From Candidatus Dormiibacterota bacterium (lineage in GTDB: Bacteria > Chloroflexota > Dormibacteria > Aeolococcales > Bog-877): a stretch of 6,259 bases of DNA. The notes below the pieces were generated by a model. That model saw nothing but the letters and a program-made list of their open reading frames with translations. It was not told the origin of the DNA and made no database searches. A program made the position numbers and the translations under genes. This document shows positions 1 to 6,149 of this stretch, in pieces. The number at the start of each line of letters is the position of its first letter. Position 1 is the stretch's first letter. Location of the stretch: positions 2,861-9,119 of the forward strand of contig PKXE01000195.1 of assembly GCA_003132265.1 (NCBI GenBank), read 5' to 3'.

Positions 1-1446
1 CTTCAGTTCCTTCGATTCCAGCAGCGCCGCATCCAGGGTTACCCCCGGCCTGGTGGGGATCAGCTTGGCCAACTGGTCGACCTCGGGCAGGGGGACGTTG
101 AGGGCCCGACCAACATCGCGGACGGCGGCGCGGGCCGCCATCGTCCCGTAGGTGACGATCTGAGCGACGCGGTCGGTGCCGTAGCGTCGGTTGACGTAGT
201 CGATGACCCGAGCCCGGCCCTCGACATCGAAGTCGATGTCGATATCCGGCATGGACACCCGCTCGGGATTGAGGAACCTCTCGAAGATCAAGCCGTACTG
301 AAGCGGATCGATGTCCGTGATCCCCAAGCTGTAGGCGACCAGGCTGCCGGCGGAGGAGCCGCGGCCGGGCCCGATCTTGACGCCCTCCTCCCGTCCGGCC
401 CGGGTGAAGTCCCACACGATCAGGAAGTAGGCTGCGAAGCCGGTCTCCCGGATCACGCTCAGCTCGTACGCGAGCCGCTTCAGGTACTCCGCCGGAGGGT
501 CCTCGCCTCGCCGCCGCTGGCGCAGCCCTTCGGTCGCCACCAGCTCCAGGAGGCCGTCAGCGTCTTGGCCAGCGGGCACGTCGTAGAGCGGCAACAACCG
601 TTGGTCCAGCATCGGCTCGAAGCGACAGCGGGAGGCGATCTCCCAGCTGTTGTTGACGGCTTCCAAGCAGTAGTCGAACTTGGCCGCCATCTCCGCAGCC
701 GAGCTGACATAGAAGTGGGGCCCCGAGAAGCGCAGCCGCTTGGGTTCGTCCAACCGGCTGCCGGTCTGGATGCAGAGCAAGATGTCGTGGGCCTCGGCGT
801 CGTCCTTGTCCACGTAGTGGCAGTCGTTGGTGGCTACCAGTGGAAGGTCGGTCTGACGGGCGATCTTGATCAGCCCCTCCCGGACCACCCTCTCCTCCTC
901 CATCCCGTGGTCCTGGATCTCCAGGAAATACCCATCGGGGCCGAGTATCTGCGAGTACTCCCGAGCGATCGCGAGGGCCCCGTCGGGATCGCCCGCCAGC
1001 AGTCGCTGGGGCACCTCGCCGCCGATGCAGCCGGACAGGCCGACCAGCCCGCCCGCATGCTGGGCCAGGAGCTCGTGGTCGATGCGAGGCTTGTAGTAGA
1101 AACCCTCCAGGTGGGCCTTGCTTACCAGCTTGACCAGGTTGCCATAGCCCTCTCGGTCCCGGGCCAGCAGGACCAGGTGGAAGGGGTCGCGGTCGGCCCT
1201 CCCCTCCTTCTGCAGGTGGGAACGAGCCGCCACATAGACCTCGCACCCGATGATCGGCGTGATCCCTACTTCGGTGGCGGCCTCATAGAACTCGATAGCC
1301 CCGGCCAGGACACCGTGGTCGGTGAGGGCGATCGCGTTCTGGCCGAGGTCGTGGGCCCTTTGGGCCAAACCCTTGACCCGGGCCGCTCCGTCGAGCAGGG
1401 AGTATTCGGAGTGGGTGTGGAGGTGCGCGAACTGGACGGAAGGCAT
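1..1446 (-). CDS. dnaE: DNA polymerase III subunit alpha (DnaE), N-terminal 482 residues, cut by the window edge
   Basis: Catalytic subunit of the replicative DNA polymerase (C-family). The frame is open from the ATG at 1446 to base 1, giving 482 of the roughly 1,100-1,200 residues usual for the family. The PHP domain fills about residues 5-280 and opens with HLHTHSEYSLLDG. Its apparent metal ligands are H10, H12, D19, H44, E69, H90, C140, D208 and H210. The polymerase core follows, with the GPGRGSSAGSLVAY nucleotide-binding loop (about 338-351), FERFLNPERVSMPD, and the metal-binding aspartates of PDIDIDF (D401, D403, D405). The third catalytic aspartate, the rest of the fingers, the OB fold and the tau-binding region lie outside the window. 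The ATG is the only possible start: the frame upstream is open to the methyltransferase TGA but has no ATG, GTG or TTG. The Shine-Dalgarno is weak (AGGGA, 13 nt away). The gene starts 81 bp after the methyltransferase. Identity is certain; DnaE1-type rather than error-prone DnaE2 is inferred from the PHP ligands and context. Confidence 0.97.
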   Translation of the reverse strand, partial: MPSVQFAHLHTHSEYSLLDGAARVKGLAQRAHDLGQNAIALTDHGVLAGAIEFYEAATEVGITPIIGCEVYVAARSHLQKEGRADRDPFHLVLLARDREGYGNLVKLVSKAHLEGFYYKPRIDHELLAQHAGGLVGLSGCIGGEVPQRLLAGDPDGALAIAREYSQILGPDGYFLEIQDHGMEEERVVREGLIKIARQTDLPLVATNDCHYVDKDDAEAHDILLCIQTGSRLDEPKRLRFSGPHFYVSSAAEMAAKFDYCLEAVNNSWEIASRCRFEPMLDQRLLPLYDVPAGQDADGLLELVATEGLRQRRRGEDPPAEYLKRLAYELSVIRETGFAAYFLIVWDFTRAGREEGVKIGPGRGSSAGSLVAYSLGITDIDPLQYGLIFERFLNPERVSMPDIDIDFDVEGRARVIDYVNRRYGTDRVAQIVTYGTMAARAAVRDVGRALNVPLPEVDQLAKLIPTRPGVTLDAALLESKELK

Positions 1447-1469
1447 AGCTGTGCAAGGGTCCCTGAACT

Positions 1470-1493
1470 GGGGGAGTCCCCTCCCCCGGAGGG
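1470..1493 (-). promoter_or_regulatory. Overlapping, mutually exclusive hairpins in the dnaE leader
   Basis: The 81-bp gap between the methyltransferase stop and dnaE holds a perfect 7-bp stem, GGGGGAG/CTCCCCC (1470-1476 with 1481-1487, 4-nt loop). A second stem, CCCTCC/GGAGGG (1479-1484 with 1488-1493, 3-nt loop), uses some of the same bases, so only one can form at a time. No T-run follows on the minus strand, so this is not a standard intrinsic terminator. The hairpins lie 24 or more bases before the dnaE ATG. A role in attenuation, mRNA processing or stability is inference; GC-rich DNA also gives such stems by chance. Confidence 0.35.
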
Positions 1494-1527
1494 CTTCAGT
1501 ATCGGAGATTGGGCAGGGCCGCCGTGG

Positions 1528-2724
1528 TCAGGTCCGGCGGAGCAGAGCGACCGTCTCAAAGTGGTAGGTCTGGGGAAACATGTCGATGAGCCGGAGCCGG
1601 TCCAACCGGTAGGGTCCGCGACGGCAGAGGGTGCTGAGGTCGCGTGCCAGCGCCGAGACCTCGCAGCTGAGGTAAACGATAGTTGGAGGCCCGGCCAGGA
1701 CCAGCCAGCCCCGCACCTCCGGCAAGAGGCCGGCCCGAGGGGGGTCCAGGACCACCGCCCCGGCCGCATCAGCGCGGCGGAGCTCGCTCTCGACCGGCCC
1801 ACAAATGGTGCTGATTCGCCCGGGGGCGTACATCTCGGCATGAAGCTGGCACAGCCGGGCCGCGATGGGGTTCGACTCGATCACCGTCACCCGGGCCCCG
1901 AGATCGGCCAGTCGGAGGCTGAGGATGCCCGTCCCGCCATAGGCGTCGACCACGTGCGCACCCGAGATCTCGGACTGTAAGAACTCCCCGACGGTTTCAT
2001 ACAGAGCGTCCAAGGTCGGTTGGTTCACCTGGATGAAGGAGTCAGGAAAGACCCGAAAGTCCCGCTCCCGGTATCTCAGGCCGGTCGCCTCGTCAGTCAC
2101 AGTCACCCCAACCGGAATCTGGGATGAGGCTGCGGTAGCGATGGCGGCGCTGGCCGAACGGTCAGGCCGCGCGTCGACCAGGAGCTCCCCGCCTCCCTCT
2201 CCTACCGTTAGCTGCACCGTCTGGACCCCGGGGCCGGCGCCCCGGACTGCCTCGCCGACAGCAGCCAGCGCTCCGGTGATGGTCGGATGGTGGATGAGGC
2301 AGTCGGAGACCCCCACCACGTCGTAGCTGGAGCGGCTCTTAAAGCCCAGCGGAGGACCTTGAGGGCTGCGGTGGAACTCACCCCGCCAGCGATATCGCCA
2401 GGGCTCCGCAGAGCCGACCGTCTCTACCGTCGCGGGCAGCCCGATCTTCTCCCGGACTAGCGCCCGTTCCAGGACAGCCCGCTTGGTCTCCAGCTGGAAG
2501 GGGTAGCTGAGGTTCTGGAGCTGGCATCCGCCGCAGCTGCCAAAGTAGGGACAAGGGGCAACCACCCGGTGCTCGGAGGCCCGATGCACCTCGACGGTGT
2601 CGGCGAAGGCGGACCGGCGGCGAACCTTGGTCACCCGCGCCGAAACCTCCTCCCCAGGCAGGGCCCCAAACAGGAAGACGACGAGGCCGGACGAGCGGCC
2701 CACCCCCAACCCGCGGTGGGCCAT
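1528..2724 (-). CDS. TrmA/RumA-family 23S rRNA (or tRNA) uracil-5-methyltransferase with TRAM domain and 4Fe-4S cluster
   Basis: SAM-dependent methyltransferase expected to make 5-methyluridine in 23S rRNA (RlmC/RlmD type) or tRNA (TrmA type); the site cannot be told from sequence. From the ATG at 2724 (398 residues): partial TRAM RNA-binding domain (about 1-50, HRGLGVGR, GALPGEEV); 4Fe-4S cysteines C58, C64, C67 (CPYFGSCGGC) and C142; FIQVNQP (230-236); SAM-binding DAYGGTGILSL (260-270); acidic E283 after beta-2; LDPPRAG (326-332); nucleophile C354 in YLSCE; general base E390 in YHFETVALL. All expected catalytic residues are present. The loop after C354 reads SCEVSALARD instead of the usual SCNPxTLARD. 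E. coli RlmD has about 433 residues, and the TRAM-like sequence continues in frame upstream of 2724 (RPGDLIRLQCVE) without an ATG, GTG or TTG. The true start is therefore probably upstream and non-canonical; 2724 is the conservative choice. It is co-oriented between gatB and dnaE. Confidence 0.92.
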   Translation of the reverse strand: MAHRGLGVGRSSGLVVFLFGALPGEEVSARVTKVRRRSAFADTVEVHRASEHRVVAPCPYFGSCGGCQLQNLSYPFQLETKRAVLERALVREKIGLPATVETVGSAEPWRYRWRGEFHRSPQGPPLGFKSRSSYDVVGVSDCLIHHPTITGALAAVGEAVRGAGPGVQTVQLTVGEGGGELLVDARPDRSASAAIATAASSQIPVGVTVTDEATGLRYRERDFRVFPDSFIQVNQPTLDALYETVGEFLQSEISGAHVVDAYGGTGILSLRLADLGARVTVIESNPIAARLCQLHAEMYAPGRISTICGPVESELRRADAAGAVVLDPPRAGLLPEVRGWLVLAGPPTIVYLSCEVSALARDLSTLCRRGPYRLDRLRLIDMFPQTYHFETVALLRRT

Positions 2725-2843
2725 CTCGACACACTGCAGTCGAATCAGATCACCCGGTCGCAGCGGGGCCAGATCCGGGCGAGACCTCGTCGGGTCGGAG
2801 TCGACCGGATCAGGCCCAGCCTCTTGGCGAGGCGACAGAGCCC
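2725..2843 (-). other. gatB-methyltransferase spacer, possibly partly coding for the missing TRAM N-terminus
   Basis: These 119 bases separate the gatB TGA from the first ATG of the methyltransferase. The methyltransferase frame stays open through them and back into gatB as far as a stop at 3085-3087. The last 13 codons read RPGDLIRLQCVE-like sequence, which resembles the start of a TRAM domain. Candidate unusual starts in frame are CTG at 2838, 2772, 2763 and 2748, and ATT at 2745. None has a good Shine-Dalgarno; a GAGGG directly after the gatB stop is only 2 nt from the CTG at 2838. A small GCCTC/GAGGC stem lies at 2819-2833. Confidence 0.5.
2772..2811 (-). promoter_or_regulatory. Imperfect 40-nt stem-loop between gatB and the methyltransferase
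   Basis: The outer stem is a perfect 7-bp inverted repeat, GATCCGG (2772-2778) with CCGGATC (2805-2811). After an asymmetric internal loop (4 and 8 bases), an inner stem GACC (2783-2786) pairs with GGTC (2793-2796) around a 6-nt loop. No U-tract follows, so intrinsic termination is unlikely. It could be an mRNA processing or stability element that lowers expression after gatCAB, or an incidental feature of GC-rich sequence. Function is inferred only from position. Confidence 0.35.
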
Positions 2844-4313
2844 TCAGCCTCCCGGTCGGGGCAGGCGCGTGTGCAACAGCTGGTTGACGATGTCGGCGTT
2901 CGCCCTGCCCTGGGACATCTTCATGACCGCTCCCACCAGGGCTCCGAGCGCCCGGTCGTTGCCCGCCTGGTAATCGGAGGCAGCCTTGGCATTCTGGGCC
3001 AGCGCCTGATCCACCATCACGGCGATCTCCCCGGTGTCGGAGACCTGACCCAGACCTTGGCTGCGGACCAGCTCCGCCGGGTCCTCACCAGTCTCAAAGG
3101 CCTGCGCGAGGACCTCCTTCGCCACGTTGGCGGTCACCTCATGGCCTTCGATCATCTTGAGCAGGTCGGCGAGGGGCGCCGGTCCCACCCGACACTTCTC
3201 AACCGGCAGGTTGGCGGTGTTGCACAACCCCTGCAGGTCACCCAGTTGCCAGTTGGCCGCCAGCTGTGGGGTCACCCCGAGAGCGACGACCTCCTCGAAG
3301 TATTGCGAGTCACCCGGGCGGGCCGTGAGCAGGAGGGCTTGTTCATCCGCCAGCCTGTACTGGCTTTGGAAGCGCGCCCGTCTCGCGGCCGGGAGCTCGG
3401 GCAGACCCGCCCGCACCTCCTCGACCTGAGCGCGCGATATCACCAGCGGGGGCAGGTCCGGCTCCGGAAAGTAGCGGTACTCCTGGGCTTCCTCCTTGCT
3501 CCGCTGGGAGACCGTCCGCTGCTCCAGCTCACTCCAGCCCCGCGTCTCCTGGCTCAGCCGTCCACCCTCATCCAGTACCTCCCGCTGACGCGTGAGCTCG
3601 TACTCCAAGGCCCGCAGGACGCTCCGGAAGGAGTTCATGTTCTTGATCTCGACCTTGACTCCCAGGGCCTCGGCGCCGACCGGGCGCAGCGAGATGTTGG
3701 CGTCGCAGCGGAGGCTGCCCTCTTCCATGTTCCCGTCGTTCACCCCGATGTAGATGAGCACCTGACGGAGCGTCGCCAGGTAGGCTCTGGCTTCGGCGGG
3801 ACTGCGCAGGTCCGGCTCCCCCACGATTTCCATCAGAGGCACCCCGGCCCGGTTCAGGTCGACCAAGGAGAAGGTCGAGTTGTGGATCTCACCGGCGTGA
3901 TGAAGAGTCCCGGTATCTTCTTCCAGATGTACGCGAGTGATGCCCGCTCGCACCGACCGGCCCCCGACCTCGAAATCCAGCCAACCGCCGAGAGAGAGCG
4001 GCAGATCGTATTGGGAGATCTGATACCCCTTGGGGAGGTCCGGGTAGAAGTAGTTCTTGCGGTCAAACTTCGTGAACTGGGGGATCTCACAGTTCAGCGC
4101 CAGCGCGGTCCGGAGGGTGAGCCTGATCCCCGCCTCGTTGATCACCGGTAGTGAGCCTGGGAGGCCCAGGCAGACCGGGCAGGTGTTGCTGTTGGGGGGA
4201 AGTCCTAGGTAGTCCGCCCGACAGGAGCAGAACATCTTGCTCCGGGTGAGCAGTTGGGCATGCACCTCTAGCCCGATCACTGCCTCCCACGGGGACGGGG
4301 CAATGGTGCTCAC
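2844..4313 (-). CDS. gatB: Aspartyl/glutamyl-tRNA(Asn/Gln) amidotransferase subunit B
   Basis: GatB is the tRNA-binding kinase/transamidase subunit of GatCAB. It phosphorylates the side chain of Glu-tRNA(Gln) or Asp-tRNA(Asn) with ATP, then amidates it with ammonia channelled from GatA. The 489 residues match the family length of about 475-490. Visible landmarks are IGLEVHAQL (13-21); a four-cysteine zinc site, CSC (C29, C31) and CPVC (C45, C48); the GatB signature DRKNYFYPDLPKGYQISQ (84-101); the metal/ATP segment HLEEDTG (129-135); DLNRAGVPLMEIV; and GSLRCDANIS with VEIKNMNSF. A helical linker follows, then a C-terminal YqeY-like tail domain (about 340-485) that recognises the tRNA elbow. 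The start is GTG at 4313, overlapping the gatA stop as GTGA, which points to translational coupling. Only a weak GGTGG lies upstream. No key residue is missing. Confidence 0.98.
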   Translation of the reverse strand: MSTIAPSPWEAVIGLEVHAQLLTRSKMFCSCRADYLGLPPNSNTCPVCLGLPGSLPVINEAGIRLTLRTALALNCEIPQFTKFDRKNYFYPDLPKGYQISQYDLPLSLGGWLDFEVGGRSVRAGITRVHLEEDTGTLHHAGEIHNSTFSLVDLNRAGVPLMEIVGEPDLRSPAEARAYLATLRQVLIYIGVNDGNMEEGSLRCDANISLRPVGAEALGVKVEIKNMNSFRSVLRALEYELTRQREVLDEGGRLSQETRGWSELEQRTVSQRSKEEAQEYRYFPEPDLPPLVISRAQVEEVRAGLPELPAARRARFQSQYRLADEQALLLTARPGDSQYFEEVVALGVTPQLAANWQLGDLQGLCNTANLPVEKCRVGPAPLADLLKMIEGHEVTANVAKEVLAQAFETGEDPAELVRSQGLGQVSDTGEIAVMVDQALAQNAKAASDYQAGNDRALGALVGAVMKMSQGRANADIVNQLLHTRLPRPGG

Positions 4314-5785
4314 GCCGGGGCCACCGCCAGCGGTGGGAGCCGGTCCCAGATCCTCGCCTCCGTCTCCAGGCTCTGGGCGACCCTGAAGCAGGTTGATTCC
4401 CCAAGGTAGGGGCCGAGAACCTGCAACCCCACCGGCAGCCCAGCGGCGAAGCCCGCCGGGACCGAGATCCCCGAGATACCGGCCAGATTCGCGGGCAGGG
4501 TGAGGACGTCGGTCGCGTACATGGCCAGCGGGTCGGCCGTCCGCTCCCCCAGTCTGAAGGCGGCAGTCGGTGCGGTCGGAGAGATGATGGCGTCCACTTG
4601 GGCGAAGGCCAGGTCAAAGTCCTGGGCGACCAGGGTACGGACCTTCTGGGCGCGCAGGTAGTAGGCGTCGTAGTACCCGCTGCTGAGGGCGTAGGTCCCG
4701 AGGGTCACCCGGCGGCGCACCTCCTCACCGAAGCCCTCGTGGCGAGCCTGCTCGTAGGCCTCTTTGAGGGTGGTGGCACCGGCGAAGCCGGGCCCGAACC
4801 TGACCCCGTCCATGCGCGCCAGATTGCTGCTTACCTCGGCGGGGGCGATGACGTAATAGGCCGAGAGGGCGTATTCGGTGGTGGGTAGGCTGACCTCCTG
4901 GGTCACCGCGCCCAGGCCCTCCAGCATCCTTATCGACTGCTCGAAGACGGCCCTCACCCCGGGGTCCAGGCCCACCTCCAGATACTCCTTCGGGATCCCC
5001 AGGCGAAGACCCTTCACCCCGGCGCGAAGCTCGCCCAGGAAACCGTCCACCGGGGCCACGACGCTGGTGCTGTCCCGGGGATCCTGTCCGGCGATCGCGG
5101 TCAGCACCAGGGCGGCGTCCTCGACCGTCTTGGCGAGCGGGCCGATCTGGTCCAAAGAGCTGGCGAAGGCGATCAGGCCGTATCTGCTGACCCGGCCATA
5201 AGTTGGCTTAACCCCGACCACCCCGCTGAAGGAGGCGGGGAGCCGGATCGACCCGCCGGTATCGCTGCCCAAGGTGACGCAGGCCAGCCGTGCTGCGACC
5301 GCGACCGCTGAGCCACCACTGCTGCCCCCAGCCACTCGCTCCGGGTCCCAGGGGTTGCGGGTGAGTTGGTAGGCGGAGTTCTCGTTGGAGCTCCCCATGG
5401 CGAACTCATCGCAGTTGAGCTTGCCTAGCGGGACCACTCCCAGAGCAGAGAGCCGGTCGACCACGGTCGCGCTGTAGGGCGGTACGAACCCCCTTAGGAT
5501 CTGGCTCCCGGCGGTGGTCTCCACCCCCTCGGTGCAGACCACGTCCTTGTACGCCACCGGGATCCCGCAAAGGATGGGAGCGCCCGCCGGGTCCTCCTGG
5601 AGGCGGAGGTCCGCCACCGCGGCTGCCTCAAGGGCGAGTTCGGGAGTGACCCTGAGGAAGGCGCCCAAGGTGGGGTCCAACTCCTTCGCGCGAGCCAGCG
5701 CCTCCTCGGCCAATTCTACCGCCGAGATCTCCCGCTCGCGAAGTCTTCGACCGAGTTCTCGAATGGGCTCCTCGAGCAAAGTCAC
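4310..5785 (-). CDS. gatA: Aspartyl/glutamyl-tRNA(Asn/Gln) amidotransferase subunit A (glutaminase)
   Basis: GatA is an amidase-signature enzyme that hydrolyses glutamine and passes the ammonia to GatB. The 491 residues match the family (about 485). The Ser-cisSer-Lys triad is intact: K80 in PVAYKD, S155 in the GGSSGGS loop (153-159), and S179 in SDTGGSIRLPA, one residue offset from K79/S154/S178 in Staphylococcus aureus GatA. Other conserved blocks are GKLNCDEFAMGSSNENSAY (121-139), GVVGVKPTYGRVSRYGL (188-204), and a C-terminal region with ISPTAPTAAF and the GLPVGLQVLGP block. After the triad lysine it reads KDV where most relatives have KDN, probably a tolerated change. The start is GTG at 5785, overlapping the gatC TGA as GTGA, with no good Shine-Dalgarno of its own, so translation is probably coupled to gatC. 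Its stop overlaps the gatB start in the same way. Confidence 0.98.
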   Translation of the reverse strand: MTLLEEPIRELGRRLREREISAVELAEEALARAKELDPTLGAFLRVTPELALEAAAVADLRLQEDPAGAPILCGIPVAYKDVVCTEGVETTAGSQILRGFVPPYSATVVDRLSALGVVPLGKLNCDEFAMGSSNENSAYQLTRNPWDPERVAGGSSGGSAVAVAARLACVTLGSDTGGSIRLPASFSGVVGVKPTYGRVSRYGLIAFASSLDQIGPLAKTVEDAALVLTAIAGQDPRDSTSVVAPVDGFLGELRAGVKGLRLGIPKEYLEVGLDPGVRAVFEQSIRMLEGLGAVTQEVSLPTTEYALSAYYVIAPAEVSSNLARMDGVRFGPGFAGATTLKEAYEQARHEGFGEEVRRRVTLGTYALSSGYYDAYYLRAQKVRTLVAQDFDLAFAQVDAIISPTAPTAAFRLGERTADPLAMYATDVLTLPANLAGISGISVPAGFAAGLPVGLQVLGPYLGESTCFRVAQSLETEARIWDRLPPLAVAPA

Positions 5786-6099
5786 TGGATTGCCGGGACC
5801 CGGAGAAAGCCAGCCGCCTTGGCGGTGGCATTAGCCAGCGCCTCCTCGGCACTCAGCCCGGGGGACACGACGTCAGCCCGGGTGACGTTGCGCAGGCCGC
5901 CCACCTGGGCGGTCGCTTCAACAGAAGAGGTGTCCGCCGAGGACAGCTTGCCCACCGCGGCCACGATGACGTCGAGTTGAGCCGCCAGCTTCTCCAGTTC
6001 TGGTGGGGTCAACCCGAGCCGGGCCAGGTTGCTGACATGGGCGACCTCGGAGAGGGCTATCGAGCCCGCCAGAGGTGCACTCGCTCGCTCTTGCGCCAC
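5782..6099 (-). CDS. gatC: Aspartyl/glutamyl-tRNA(Asn/Gln) amidotransferase subunit C
   Basis: GatC is the small subunit that wraps around the GatA-GatB interface and stabilises GatA. The 105-residue product is slightly longer than the usual 95 or so. Homology starts near residue 15 with LSEVAHVSNLARLGL, continues through ELEKLAAQLDVIV, LSSADTSSVEATAQV and LRNVTRADVV, and ends in the typical SAEEALANA and GFLRVPAI. The first 13 residues, rich in Ala and Ser, are an unconserved extension. The start is GTG at 6099; no ATG lies nearby in frame, and the next internal candidates would cut into the conserved helix. Just upstream is only a weak AGG, while a perfect TATAAT lies 9 nt before the GTG, which suggests a leaderless or near-leaderless start. 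It is the first gene of the minus-strand operon; its TGA overlaps the gatA GTG. Confidence 0.95.
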   Translation of the reverse strand: MAQERASAPLAGSIALSEVAHVSNLARLGLTPPELEKLAAQLDVIVAAVGKLSSADTSSVEATAQVGGLRNVTRADVVSPGLSAEEALANATAKAAGFLRVPAIQ

Positions 6100-6108
6100 A
6101 GAGCCTGG

Positions 6109-6114
6109 ATTATA
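6109..6114 (-). promoter_or_regulatory. Candidate -10 box (TATAAT) of the gatCAB operon
   Basis: The minus strand reads CCTATAATCC here, a perfect sigma-70-type -10 hexamer and the most AT-rich spot in an otherwise GC-rich 50-bp divergent intergenic region. No good TTGACA-like -35 lies 16-18 nt upstream (CTGGGG at 17 nt), and there is no TG extension. Normal spacing would start transcription between about 6104 and 6099, that is at or within 5 nt of the gatC GTG. On the plus strand the same bases give weaker -10-like hexamers (GATTAT, TATAGG), so the site could also serve the divergent gene. Confidence 0.5.
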
Positions 6115-6135
6115 GGATCGCCTCAGTTGCGCCCC

Positions 6136-6140
6136 AGGAG
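6136..6140 (+). promoter_or_regulatory. Shine-Dalgarno site of the divergent plus-strand gene
   Basis: AGGAG lies 9 nt before the ATG at 6150 and is the clearest ribosome-binding site in the window. It supports this ATG as the start of a real gene; no in-frame ATG, GTG or TTG lies just upstream. Confidence 0.7.
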
Positions 6141-6149
6141 TGCTGTCCC

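Noticed and set aside
557..1246. 229-codon minus-strand frame rich in Gly, Pro and Arg
   Set aside because: It overlaps dnaE in another frame of the same strand, and the composition is that of a frame-shifted GC-rich gene.
1470..1487. Intrinsic terminator between the methyltransferase and dnaE
   Set aside because: The 7-bp GC stem is not followed by a T-run on the minus strand; the next bases are AGTTCAGGGA.
565..1980. 471-codon open frame on the plus strand
   Set aside because: It lies antisense to dnaE and the methyltransferase, codon-aligned with their frame. Both minus-strand genes show strong family motifs, and high GC removes stop codons from the opposite frame. The predicted protein has no recognisable domain and no ribosome-binding site.
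2844..3084. Possible -1 frameshift fusing GatB to the methyltransferase
   Set aside because: The methyltransferase frame is open into the end of gatB, and a -1 shift would join them. However, no X XXY YYZ slippery heptamer is visible, and GatB ends with a normal complete tail domain.
2871..4151. 426-codon open frame on the plus strand
   Set aside because: It is antisense to gatB; its protein is His/Leu/Arg-rich low-complexity sequence typical of a shadow frame in GC-rich DNA.
6088..6116. Plus-strand promoter for the divergent gene (TTGCGC at 6091 with TATAGG at 6111)
   Set aside because: The -35 matches only TTG and the spacer is 14 nt, too short for a normal promoter. It is mentioned only as a possible use of the shared AT-rich element.
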